DNA of 64,000 nucleotides from Demequina sp. (GTDB taxonomy: Bacteria; Actinomycetota; Actinomycetes; Actinomycetales; Demequinaceae): contig JANQAD010000001.1 in the NCBI GenBank assembly GCA_024707205.1, positions 1,054,001-1,118,000 of the forward strand, in the 5' to 3' direction. Within the stretch, counting starts at the first letter, position 1. Each line of letters starts with the position of its first letter. Below, one piece after another: positions 19,914 through 30,377 of the stretch. The notes below the pieces were generated by a model. That model saw only the letters and a program-made list of their open reading frames with translations. It had not been told where the DNA came from and ran no database searches. A program made the position numbers and the translations under genes.

Positions 19914-20503
19914 CACTGACCCGCGATCCGGGCTTCGAGACCCGCTCGCACGGCGGGCCACTCCGTGTCCAGGATGGAGAACACCACCGTGTCGCGGAAC
20001 CCGTCACCCCAGAGTTGGTGCTTGCGCAGGATCCCGTCCTGGGTGGCGCCGAGCTTGGCGATCGCCGCTCTGGACTGGGCGTTGGCCGCGTGCGTGCGGA
20101 GCTCCACGGCAATGCAGCCCAGGTCCTCGAAGGCACGGGTGAGGAGCAGCAGCTTCGCGGAGGGGTTGATGCGCTTGCCGTGCGCTGAGTACGCCACCCA
20201 CGTGGAGCCGATCTCCACGCGGCGATTCCGCTCGTCGATGTGCAGGAACGTGGTGACGCCAACCGCCGCGCCCGTCTCCGCCGAGACGATCGCCCACGGC
20301 GCCATGCTGCCCTCTGCCTGCAGCCCAAGGCGGCGGTCGATCTCAGCCGCCACAGCGTCGGGCGCCGGGATGGTCGTGTACCAGGCCTTCTGCCACAGGT
20401 CGCCCTCGGCGGCCGCTCGCGCGAGGTCGGCGGCGTGGGACTGGGACAGCGGCTCCAGGGTCACGTGCGCGTTCGCGAGCGTGGGGGTCTCAGCAAATCC
20501 CAT
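19913..20503 (-). CDS. GNAT acetyltransferase, RimJ/RimL-like
   Basis: A 196-residue acyl-CoA-dependent N-acetyltransferase. Typical features are VTLEPLSQSHAADLARAA at the N-terminus, AVGVTTFLHIDERNRRVEIG (strands beta4-beta5) and the late motif KLGATQDGILRKHQLWGDGF with FSILDTEWP. It probably acetylates a small molecule or protein N-terminus. The stop overlaps the start of the ATPase gene, so the two are cotranscribed and may be functionally linked. Confidence 0.88.
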   Translation of the reverse strand: MGFAETPTLANAHVTLEPLSQSHAADLARAAAEGDLWQKAWYTTIPAPDAVAAEIDRRLGLQAEGSMAPWAIVSAETGAAVGVTTFLHIDERNRRVEIGSTWVAYSAHGKRINPSAKLLLLTRAFEDLGCIAVELRTHAANAQSRAAIAKLGATQDGILRKHQLWGDGFRDTVVFSILDTEWPAVRAGLEARIAGQ

Positions 20504-20515
20504 GGGGCAATCGTA

Positions 20516-20549
20516 CTTACTACCAGGCCCGACGGCGTGGCTGGGTCAC
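20516..20549 (+). repeat. 34-bp dispersed element copy 2
   Basis: Begins CTTACTACCAGGCCCGACG and ends CTGGGTCAC; 28 of 34 positions match copy 1 at 18069-18102. On the minus strand it supplies the TGA (20548-20546) of the GyrI-like gene. It lies in the 42-bp gap before the GNAT start. Its core has CCCGACGGCG rather than CCCGACGCTG. Confidence 0.75.
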
Positions 20550-21133
20550 GCTGCCGGCTGACGCAGGATGGTGCGGAGCTTGTCGGCGGCGACCCGTCGC
20601 GGATCGCTCAGGTATATCTCGTGGTGCGTGCCGGTCATCATCAAGCCGTTGGCCGGGATGAAGTCATCGTGCATCCGCGCCAGCACCGGTCCCTCGGCAT
20701 CGTAGGGACCCACATGGAGGGTCTGCACGGCCCGGCCCTCTCCGAGCGTCTCGAGCCGCACGCGGCCCGCCTGCGCAGACTCCCGCGCGTCCTCGAACAT
20801 CTCGGCAGTGATCCAGTCGGGAGTCATGATCATCGCGGTCCAGTCCCATGCGGACTTGTCTCCGCTTGCGAATGCGCTCATGTCATCGGCCCACCACAGG
20901 CCCTCCAGGGGCGGCGCCACGTAGTCGAGCCCCAGTTGCTTCTTGGACGCGAACTTCAGTTTGTAGGCAACGGGGTAGAGGGCCTGGATCGCCGCCGCGT
21001 ACTCGGGCGACGTGTTGGGGTCGCCGTGACCGTCGACCATGAGGTACTGCATGGGAGGGACCTCGAGGATCCGGAATGCGCCGTGCTTCGCCTGGTACGA
21101 ATCCGAGGTCTTCTTGAAGTCGATCGCGGCCAT
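20546..21133 (-). CDS. GyrI-like small-molecule-binding domain protein
   Basis: A 195-residue protein resembling single-domain GyrI-like/SOUL-type ligand-binding proteins: VPPMQYLMVDGHGDPNTSPEYAAA, QALYPVAYKLKF, LEGLWWADD, and the C-terminal block VQTLHVGPYDAEGPVLARM with THHEIYLSDPRRV. Such domains bind hydrophobic small molecules. No DNA-binding domain is attached. It starts just downstream of tRNA-Ala on the same strand. Confidence 0.85.
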   Translation of the reverse strand: MAAIDFKKTSDSYQAKHGAFRILEVPPMQYLMVDGHGDPNTSPEYAAAIQALYPVAYKLKFASKKQLGLDYVAPPLEGLWWADDMSAFASGDKSAWDWTAMIMTPDWITAEMFEDARESAQAGRVRLETLGEGRAVQTLHVGPYDAEGPVLARMHDDFIPANGLMMTGTHHEIYLSDPRRVAADKLRTILRQPAA

Positions 21134-21154
21134 ACGGCCAGCGTATTGCGGTGG

Positions 21155-21227
21155 TGGAGCCTAGGGGACTCGAACCCCTAACCCCCTGCTTGCAAAGCAG
21201 GTGCGCTACCAATTGCGCCAAGGCCCC
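21155..21227 (-). tRNA. tRNA-Ala (TGC)
   Basis: 73 nt. On the minus strand the acceptor GGGGCCT pairs with AGGCTCC, the anticodon stem-loop CCTGCTTTGCAAGCAGG gives TGC, and the T-arm is GGGGTTCGAGTCCCC. CCA is encoded next (21154-21152). It lies in the conserved Ile-Ala tRNA pair downstream of the gyrA-DUF3566 region. Confidence 0.96.
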
Positions 21228-21234
21228 TTGCGGG

Positions 21235-21348
21235 CTAGACCTCGTCCAGGACGGTGTCCCACAGGTCACGGTCGGAGGAGGACGTGAGCAGGTGAACGAC
21301 GACGACCACTGCGGCAACGCCGGCCGCTATCAGCAGAGCCTTCTTCAT
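21235..21348 (-). CDS. DLW-39 family small membrane peptide
   Basis: A 37-residue peptide found by reading the gap between the two tRNAs: MKKALLIAAGVAAVVVV, then a short polar tail with the diagnostic DLW (SSSDRDLWDTVLDEV). It has the size, hydrophobic N-terminus and DLW motif of the DLW-39 family, and the same place next to tRNA-Ala/Ile as in other actinobacteria. GGTGAGGTGATT precedes the ATG. Function unknown. Confidence 0.85.
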   Translation of the reverse strand: MKKALLIAAGVAAVVVVVHLLTSSSDRDLWDTVLDEV

Positions 21349-21366
21349 GACAATCACCTCACCCCG

Positions 21367-21440
21367 TGGGCCCAGGAGGACTTGAACCTCCGACCTCTTC
21401 GTTATCAGCGAAGCGCTCTAACCGCCTGAGCTATGGGCCC
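21367..21440 (-). tRNA. tRNA-Ile (GAT)
   Basis: 74 nt. On the minus strand the acceptor GGGCCCA pairs with TGGGCCC, the D-arm contains AGCTCAGGCGGTTAGAGC, the anticodon loop CTGATAA gives GAT, and the T-arm is GGAGGTTCAAGTCCTCC. CCA is not fully encoded. Confidence 0.96.
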
Positions 21441-21509
21441 TTTGCGGCGCAAGCCGCGACGAGCAACTGTACCCGAGACCCACCCTCGCGCTCAAACCAG
21501 CGCCGACGG

Positions 21510-21519
21510 CAGCGTCGGG
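21510..21519 (-). repeat. Dispersed motif copy between tRNA-Ile and DUF3566 gene
   Basis: CAGCGTCGGG on the plus strand, the reverse complement of CCCGACGCTG. It lies 6 bp beyond the DUF3566 stop in the 84-bp gap. Confidence 0.8.
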
Positions 21520-21524
21520 CCGGG

Positions 21525-22307
21525 TCAGTCGTCGGTGAGGGTGACGTACACGCCACCCACCACGGACGACACCGTGTTGTACAGGAACGCGGCGATCGTG
21601 GACAGCGCGGTGAGCAGCACCACGTTCATCACCGAGACGAGGATCGTGGCGGACATGACCTTGTTGAGCTCGAAGATCTTGGTGATGTCCACGGGCTGCT
21701 CGCCCTCGAACAGCTTGGCGACCCAGTCGTTGATGAGCGTGAACAGCCCGAACGAGTTCAGCGCGTTCCACAGCACGAACACCGCGACCACCATCATGAT
21801 GCCCACCGCGATCGACAGCAGGAAGCCGATCTTCAGCACGGACCACGGGTCGATGCGGCTCACCAATACGCGCGCCTTGCGGGGGCCGCCGCGCTTGTTG
21901 GAGGCTGTGAGGTCGTCGCCCTCGGTGAGCGAGTTCTTCGCGCGCACCGCGAATCCCTTGACGGCCTCGGTTGCGTGCGAGAACGCGCCACCGCTTTCCC
22001 CGCCCGACGCTGGGGCCGGGTTTGCGGGGCGCGTGGGCGCGGTCACGGTGCCGACGGCGGGCGTCGCGTCCGCGGCGGGCGCGCTTGGGGCCCACTGGAA
22101 CGACGTGTTGGCGGGCTGGCTGCGAGCGGGCGTGGCGGTTGGCGCTGCCGTCGGGCGAGCCGCTGGGGCGGCGGTGGGCGCCGCAGTTGGCGCTGCGGTC
22201 GAGTTGATGGGGCGGAAGGCAGAACGACGGGGGGTCTCTGCGGTGGGCGTCGGATCGGTTCCGGCGACCGGTGGGGTGTAGAGGTTTCCGCTGTCGTTCG
22301 CGGCCAT
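21525..22307 (-). CDS. DUF3566 membrane protein
   Basis: A 260-residue protein. AAGGAG 7 bp upstream fixes the ATG at 22307 rather than 15 codons earlier. The first ~135 residues are low complexity (TAAPTAAPTAAPAARPTAAPT, Pro/Ala-rich). The conserved DUF3566 part (~145-260) has RKARVLVSRIDPWSVLKIGF, a TM (FLLSIAVGIMMVVAVFVLW), a Phe/Asn-rich loop, and a second TM near ILVSVMNVVLLTALSTIAAF. It is usually cotranscribed after gyrA; here three inserted genes separate them. The linker carries an extended dispersed motif copy (22002-22026). Confidence 0.92.
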   Translation of the reverse strand: MAANDSGNLYTPPVAGTDPTPTAETPRRSAFRPINSTAAPTAAPTAAPAARPTAAPTATPARSQPANTSFQWAPSAPAADATPAVGTVTAPTRPANPAPASGGESGGAFSHATEAVKGFAVRAKNSLTEGDDLTASNKRGGPRKARVLVSRIDPWSVLKIGFLLSIAVGIMMVVAVFVLWNALNSFGLFTLINDWVAKLFEGEQPVDITKIFELNKVMSATILVSVMNVVLLTALSTIAAFLYNTVSSVVGGVYVTLTDD

Positions 22308-22391
22308 AAACGTCTCCTTGCGTGCGCCCCGACTGAGGCGATCAGGTTCCAAGGGTACCTGGGCGCTCCGCGATGCCCAAGCGCTGGCGCG

Positions 22392-23159
22392 TCAAGCGAG
22401 CCAGCGACCGCGCGCGATGAGCACATCCTTGAGCAGGTCGGCGCGGTCGCTGACGAGGCCGTCGACGCCCATGTCGAGGAGCGTCTCCATGTCCGCGGGC
22501 TCGTTGATGGTCCACACGTAGACGGACCGGCCCTCGCCGTGCGCACGGTCGATGTGACGGCGGGCGAGCACCGTGGTGCGGCCCACCTTCCACGGCACCT
22601 GGAGTGCGTCCACGTGCGCGATGGGCCTGCGCCCGGAGAGACCGACGCCGGCCCCAGCCCAGAAGCGGCCGAACTCACCCGTGCCCGCTGATGTCGCGAC
22701 TGGGCGAGACAGCAGCTTGACCGTTGCCCGCCGTCGGGCCGCCGAGAACGAGGCGACGCACACGCGATCATGCGACTTGGTGCGCTCGATCGCGTTGGCG
22801 ATGGGCTCGATGCCGCTCACCGCCTTGACGTCTACGTTGACGCGCAAGTGCGGCCAGGTGCCGAGCAGGTCCTCGAAGAGCGGGACCGGCTCGACCCCGC
22901 CGATCTTCGCCTCCTTGACCACGGACCACGGCAGGTCCGCGACATTGCCCTTGGAATCTGTGGTGCGGTCGAGGCTCGCATCGTGAAGCGCGACCGCAAC
23001 GCCGTCGCGGGTGCCGTGGGCGTCGGTCTCGACGAACTGATAGCCAAGGTCCACCGCGGCCGCGAAGGCCGCCATCGAGTTCTCGAGGCCCTCGCGGCTG
23101 AAGCCGCGGTGCGCGAGCGCCGCGATCGCGCCGCCGGTCTCGAAGTAGGGGTGTGTCAC
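22392..23159 (-). CDS. Glycerophosphodiester phosphodiesterase
   Basis: A 255-residue hydrolase releasing glycerol-3-phosphate from glycerophosphodiesters. GDPD motifs: ALAHRGFSREGLENSMAAF (His-Arg and Glu-Asn), GYQFVETDAHGTRDGVAVALHD, and C-terminal VYVWTINEP with GVDGLVSDRADLL. GTG 23159 overlaps the hydrolase stop (GTGA). No signal peptide, so it acts in the cytoplasm. Confidence 0.94.
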   Translation of the reverse strand: MTHPYFETGGAIAALAHRGFSREGLENSMAAFAAAVDLGYQFVETDAHGTRDGVAVALHDASLDRTTDSKGNVADLPWSVVKEAKIGGVEPVPLFEDLLGTWPHLRVNVDVKAVSGIEPIANAIERTKSHDRVCVASFSAARRRATVKLLSRPVATSAGTGEFGRFWAGAGVGLSGRRPIAHVDALQVPWKVGRTTVLARRHIDRAHGEGRSVYVWTINEPADMETLLDMGVDGLVSDRADLLKDVLIARGRWLA

Positions 23160-24084
23160 CCGAGCACCTCGTCGATGAAGGCCGCGACGGCGTCGTAGTA
23201 CGCCTTGCGCGGGCCGGGCGCCGACTGGCTGAGGTCGTGGATCCCGCCCACGACAACCAGCTCTCGCACGTTGGGGCCCAGCTTGGGGATCGCGAGCGCG
23301 ATCGCTTCCGTGTCGATGACGACGTCCTGCTCCATGATGCGCGGATTGTCGTCGCGCTCGGGGCCGCACGAGTCGCTGCGCGCGACGAGCGTCGGCACCG
23401 AGATGGGCAGGCCAGCGTCGATGCGTGCCCAGCCGCGATTGACCGCCGCGACCCAGCGGGCCTTGGCGGCACACCCGTGGGCGTCTTCCACGCGAAGTCA
23501 AACTCGGCGGGGCCGCCGCCGCTTGAATGCAGGAACTTGGCGTAGACCGCGGGCCGGCTGGCGACCTTCGCCCCTGGTGCCACCTTGTTGAGCAGCGGTA
23601 GCGCCCGCATCGACGCACGGTCGCGGCGGTTCATCTGCAGCCCGAACAGCGGCGAGTTGAGGATCACGGCCACCAGCTGCGCGGGTGGGCGGTCCGCGGC
23701 CCAGATCGCCGTGGCCAGTCCGCCGGTGGAGTGACCGTGCACGATGAGCGGTAGCCCAGGATGAAGGTCTGTGATCGCGTCGACGGCAGCCTGGATGTCG
23801 TCGCCCTGCTCGGCGAGGTCCGCCATGTCGTGCGGGTGCTCGCCCGGCTTGAGCGAGCGACCGGACTTTCGCAGGTCCACCGCGTAGAACGCCAGGCCCA
23901 GTCCCGCGAAGAACTCCGCGAGCTCCGGCTGATAGAAGTAGTCGTTGTACCCGTGCACGTGCAGAACCGCTGCGCGGGGAGAGGCGACAACGGCGTCGGG
24001 CCGCACGAGGGTGATGCGGGCAGGGGTGACGCTGGCGACGGCTGCCGCGCTGAAGCCGGCCAGAACGTCGGGCTGGAAGTCCAC
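23156..24084 (-). CDS. Alpha/beta hydrolase, monoacylglycerol-lipase-like (apparent frameshift)
   Basis: About 310 residues across two frames. The N-terminal frame gives VLHVHGYNDYFYQPELAEFF (oxyanion HG), VDLRKSGRS, and nucleophile elbow VHGHSTGGLA. The frame breaks near 23467: restoring one base joins FDFAWKTPTGVPA to KARWVAAVNRGWARIDAGL, which runs to the His region VVVGGIHDLSQSAPG. The order with the GDPD gene (4-bp overlap) suggests lipid or phosphodiester breakdown. The frameshift is probably a sequence error. Confidence 0.85.
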
Positions 24085-24142
24085 GACACGAATCTAGCCG
24101 CGCCGCCACCCGCCGTTCACCCGGATGCGGAACACTGGCGCC

Positions 24143-25498
24143 ATGAGCGAAGCGTCAATGACGACGATCGCGGCCGAGGAAGGCCGCATTCCCCGCAAGC
24201 GAGTGATCTCGTGGGCGCTGTGGGACTGGGCAACGCAGCCGTTCAACTCGGTGATCATCACGTTCGTGTTCACGGCGCTGTACCTCACGAGCGACGACTT
24301 CTTCCGGCCGGGTGAGGACCATGACGCCGGGGTCGCGAGGCTCACCGCGGGGCTTGGGCTCGCGATGACGATCGCGGGGATCGGCGTGGCGCTCGTGGCG
24401 CCGGTGCTTGGCCAGATCGCGGACCGCACCGGTCGCCGCAAGCGCTGGCTGTGGTGGATGACCGTGGCGCTCGTCATCACGATGCTCGCGCTGTTCTTTG
24501 TGCAGGCCGCGCCCGCGTACTTCGCGCTTGGCGTGGGGATCATCGCCGTTGGCGCCATCATCAGCGAGATCGCGGGCGTGAACTACAACGCGATGCTCGT
24601 GCAGGTCTCGACCCCGCGCACGATGGGGCGCGTCTCCGGGCTCGGGTGGGGGCTTGGGTATCTGGGCGGAATCGTCGCGCTGGTGCTGGTGGTGGTGCTC
24701 GACAAGCTCGAGTGGTTTGGCATGGACACCTCCAATGGCATGGCGTATCGGCTCATCGCCGTTGGCTGCGCGGTGTGGACGCTGCTGTTCGCGTGGCCGC
24801 TCTTCGCGTTCGTGCCCGAGGCGGAGGCCGCGCCGCGAGGCGCCTCCGGCGGGATCCTGCATGCGTACGTGCTGCTGTGGCACAACGTGCGCCAGTTGTG
24901 GCACGAGGCCCGCCCGACGCTGTGGTTCCTTCTCGCGTCCGCGGTCTATCGCGATGGGCTGGCTGGGGTATTCGCGTACGGAGCCGTGATTGCGGCGCGC
25001 GCGTACGACTTCGCGGATACCGATGTGATCCTCTTCGGCATCGCCGCGAACCTGGTCGCGGGAGTGTGCACCATCATCGCCGGCCGGCTCGACGACCGCG
25101 TGGGCCCGCGGCAGGTCATCATCGTGTCGCTGTCGGTGATCGTGGTCTCCGGGCTGTGCGTCGCGTTCCTGCACGGACTCGGGAACATCACGTTCTGGGT
25201 ATTCGGCCTGGTCCTGTCCGGAATGGTGGGGCCGGCCCAGGCCGCATCGCGATCTCTGCTCGCGCGCGTTTCGCCGCAGGGTCGCGAGTCCGAGATCTTC
25301 GGGCTGTACGCCACCACCGGGCGTGCGGCGTCGTTCCTGTCACCCGGCGCGTGGACGGTCATGATCGTGGCGACCGGGGTGACGCTGTGGGGGACGCTCG
25401 GCATCATCTCCGTGGTGCTGGCCGGGCTGGTGCTGTTGCTGTTCGTGCGCACGCCCGCCGACCGCGGCGACGCCGCGCGGCCGGTGCTCGCGGAGTAG
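24143..25498 (+). CDS. MFS transporter of the UMF1/Atg22-like family
   Basis: A 451-residue 12-TM transporter. The start MSEASMTTIAAEEG (24143) is chosen over an ATG six codons upstream. Signature RVISWALWDWATQPFNSVI and ALYLTSDDFF at the first TM, and DRTGRRKRWLWW in the TM2-3 loop, fit the UMF1 family (nutrient or amino-acid efflux). It is transcribed toward gyrA and against the surrounding genes. The substrate cannot be told from sequence. Confidence 0.88.
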   Translation: MSEASMTTIAAEEGRIPRKRVISWALWDWATQPFNSVIITFVFTALYLTSDDFFRPGEDHDAGVARLTAGLGLAMTIAGIGVALVAPVLGQIADRTGRRKRWLWWMTVALVITMLALFFVQAAPAYFALGVGIIAVGAIISEIAGVNYNAMLVQVSTPRTMGRVSGLGWGLGYLGGIVALVLVVVLDKLEWFGMDTSNGMAYRLIAVGCAVWTLLFAWPLFAFVPEAEAAPRGASGGILHAYVLLWHNVRQLWHEARPTLWFLLASAVYRDGLAGVFAYGAVIAARAYDFADTDVILFGIAANLVAGVCTIIAGRLDDRVGPRQVIIVSLSVIVVSGLCVAFLHGLGNITFWVFGLVLSGMVGPAQAASRSLLARVSPQGRESEIFGLYATTGRAASFLSPGAWTVMIVATGVTLWGTLGIISVVLAGLVLLLFVRTPADRGDAARPVLAE

Positions 25499-25510
25499 CA
25501 CCCTCCGCCG

Positions 25511-25645
25511 AGTGGAGCCTCAGTTCCGGGTTTGGCGCGCTCGCGCGAGGGAGTGGAGTGTGAGTTCCAGGTGCTCTCTCCTCGTATGGAACCATCGCTC
25601 CACTAGGGCGCTCCGGACCGGCGACGGCGAGACTGACGCTCCACT
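25511..25645. repeat. Four-copy inverted repeat unit between convergent MFS and gyrA genes
   Basis: Two plus-strand copies, AGTGGAGCCTCAGTTCC (25511) and AGTGGAGTGTGAGTTCC (25552), are 41 bp apart. Two minus-strand copies, AGTGGAGCGATGGTTCC (from 25604) and AGTGGAGCGTCAGTCTC (from 25645), are also 41 bp apart. Outer copies pair over 14 bp with one mismatch and inner copies pair over 7+5 bp, so nested hairpins form. It fills most of the 189-bp gap and probably ends transcription from both sides. Confidence 0.8.
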
Positions 25646-25687
25646 CGGGCCCGCTACCCCCACCGCGCACGAGAAGCGCGACCTCGG

Positions 25688-28205
25688 CTAGAGCGCGGGT
25701 TCCTCACCCTCGGCCTCTTCATCCCCGAGGTTTCGCTCCACGTTGCGCGCGATCGCGATGATGCGGTCGCCCTCCGCGGGCTTCGCGAAGATGACGCCCA
25801 TGGTGTCGCGGCCCTTAGCGGGAACCCCGGAAACCGGTGAGCGCATGACCTTTCCGGACTCCATGATGACCAGCACCTCGTCGGCCTCGTCCACGAGGAG
25901 CGCGCCAACGAGGTCGCCGCGCTGCTCCTGGAGCTTCGCCACCTTGATGCCCAGGCCGCCGCGGCCCTGGACGCGATACTCGTCCATGTCGGAGCGCTTG
26001 GCGTAGCCGCCTTCGGTGACTACCAGGGAATACATCCCCGGCATCACCACATCGGCAGCGAGCAGCTCGTCCGCGTCGCGGAACTTCATGCCGGTTACGC
26101 CGGACGTAGCCCGGCCCATCGGCCGCAGCTGGGTGTCGTCCGCAGTGAACCGAATGCTCTGTCCCTTGCGGGACACGAGCAGCAGGTCGTCCTCGGCGGA
26201 GACCAGCCGCGCGGCGACCAGCTCGTCGGGACGCAGCTCGCCGTCCTCGCCCTCCACGTCGCGCAGGTTGATCGCGATCAGCCCGCCGGAGCGGTTGGAG
26301 TCGTACGCCGTGAGCTCGGTCTTCTTGACCAGCCCGCGCTTGGTCGCGAGCACCAAGTACGGCTTGTCCGCGTAGCTCTTGAGCGCCAGGACCTGAGCGA
26401 TCTCCTCGCCCGGCTGGAACGCGAGCATGTTCGCCACGTGCTGGCCCTTGGAGTCGCGCCCGCCCTCGGGCAGTTCGTACGCCTTCGCGCGGTACACGCG
26501 GCCAAGGTTGGTGAAGAACAGCAGCCAGTGGTGCGTGGTGGTCACGAAGAAGTGGCTCACGACGTCATCCGACCGCAGTGTTGCGCCGCGCACGCCCTTG
26601 CCGCCGCGGCGCTGCGCCCGGTACTGGTCGGACCTGGTGCGCTTCGCGTACCCGCCGGAGGTGATCGTGACCACGACCTCCTCCTCGGCAATGAGGTCCT
26701 CGAAGTCCACCGAACCGTCAAAGGGCGAGATCTCGGTGCGCCGCTCGTCGCCGTACTTGCGCACGATCTCCGCAAGCTCCTCGGAGATGATGGTCCGCTG
26801 ACGCGACTCGGAGGCGAGGATCGACTTGAGCTCCTCGATCTCCGCCATGAGCTTTGCGAAGTCGTCTTCGATCTTCTGCCGCTCGAGGGCCGCGAGGCGG
26901 CGGAGCTGCAGGTTGAGGATCGCGGTGGCCTGCACCTCGTCCACGTCGAGCAGCTTCATGAGCCCCTCGCGCGCCTCGTCCACGTTGGGCGAGCGCCGGA
27001 TGAGCGCGATGACCTCGTCCAACAGGTCAAGCGCCTTCACATAGCCGCGAAGGATGTGGGCCTCGCGCTCGGCCTCGCGAAGGCGGTACTCGGTCCGACG
27101 CTGGATCACCTCGATCTGGTGCGTCACCCAGTGGCGCACGAAGGCATCGATGGAAAGCGTGCGCGGCACCTCGTCCACGAGCGCCACCATGTTGGCGCCG
27201 AAGGTCTCCTGCAGCTGGGTGTGCTTGTAGAGGTTGTTGAGCACCACCTTGGCAACCGCGTCGCGCTTGAGCACGATCACGAGGCGCTGGCCCGTGCGGC
27301 CGGAGGTCTCGTCGCGGATGTCCGCGATGCCCGTGACCTTTCCGTCCTTGACGAGCTCGGCGATCTTCAGCGCGAGGTTGTCCGGGTTCACCTGGTACGG
27401 CAGCTCGGTGACGACGAGGCACTGGCGTCCCTGCAGCTCTTCCACCGTGACAACCGAGCGCATCGTGATGGAGCCGCGACCGGTCCGGTACGCGTCCTCG
27501 ATGCCGCGGCGGCCGAGGATCATCGCTCCCGTGGGGAAGTCCGGGCCCTGGATGCGCTCAATGAGCGCCTCGAGCAGCTCCTCGCGCGATGCCTTGGGGT
27601 GCTCGAGGTACCACTGCACGCCAGACGCGACCTCGCGCAGGTTGTGCGGAGGGATGTTCGTGGCCATGCCAACCGCGATGCCCGCGGAACCATTGACCAG
27701 GAGGTTGGGGAACCGAGCCGGCAACACCGTCGGCTCTTGGGTGCGGCCGTCGTAGTTGTCCTTGAAGTCCACCGTCTCTTTGTCGATGTCCCGCACCATC
27801 TCCATGGCGATGGGGGACATGCGCGACTCGGTGTAGCGGTGTGCGGCCGCGGGGTCGTTGCCCGGCGAGCCGAAGTTGCCCTGGCCATCCGCGAGCGGGT
27901 AGCGCAGGGACCAGTCCTGCACCATGCGCACCAAGGTGTCGTAGACTGCGCCGTCACCGTGCGGGTGATAGTTGCCCATCACCTCGCCGATGATGCGGGT
28001 GCACTTGGAGAACGCGCGGTCGGGCCGGTAGCCGCCGTCGTACATCGCGTAGATGACCCGACGGTGGACGGGCTTGAGCCCATCCCTCACGTCTGGCAGG
28101 GCGCGCCCCACGATGACGGACATGGCGTAGTCCAGGTAGGACTGCTGCATCTCCACATTGAGATCGACCTGCTCGATCGCTCCGTGGTTGTGCGGTTCGG
28201 TGATG

Positions 28206-28216
<11 letters not shown>
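25688..28216 (-). CDS. gyrA: DNA gyrase subunit A
   Basis: An 842-residue gyrase A subunit; with GyrB it introduces negative supercoils. The catalytic Tyr128 is in [11 protein letters not shown]. GyrA-box motif QRRGGKG is present and six beta-pinwheel blades follow. The quinolone region reads [12 protein letters not shown], with Gly89 at the position of E. coli Ser83. The start is TTG 28216, 11 bp inside gyrB, with GAGG upstream; no alternative ATG or GTG gives the conserved N-terminus. The C-terminus is acidic ([10 protein letters not shown]). Confidence 0.98.
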
Positions 28217-30209
<1,993 letters not shown>

Positions 30210-30267
30210 GAATTCGCCTTCCAAGCGCGTGACGCGCGCCAATACGGCACGCGTGCTATCTCGCTCA

Positions 30268-30273
30268 ATTCTA
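30268..30273 (-). promoter_or_regulatory. Candidate -10 of the gyrB promoter
   Basis: TAGAAT on the minus strand, about 60 bp before the gyrB GTG. No good -35 at 16-18 bp is visible. Further upstream the perfect 10-bp palindrome CTGTGGACAG (30312-30321) is one base from a DnaA box. Low confidence. Confidence 0.3.
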
Positions 30274-30351
30274 GCGCGTTCTGGCGGCGATTCTGGGCTA
30301 TTGAGGGCTATCTGTGGACAGTTCCGCCATCCGCAGATTTTGGGGTCCCGG

Positions 30352-30361
30352 CCCGACGCTG
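30352..30361 (+). repeat. Dispersed motif copy between gyrB and phosphotransferase gene
   Basis: CCCGACGCTG, followed by TGGCTGGG as in the 34-bp elements near 18.1 and 20.5 kb. It lies 17 bp beyond the phosphotransferase stop. Confidence 0.8.
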
Positions 30362-30377
30362 TGGCTGGGCGCCGCTC

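Noticed and set aside
24913..24922. Whether every exact motif copy is a member of the dispersed family
   Set aside because: This copy, in an MFS helix (RPTLWF), and that at 55507 in MurJ lie in ordinary coding context and may be chance; I count them but do not use them as evidence of insertion.
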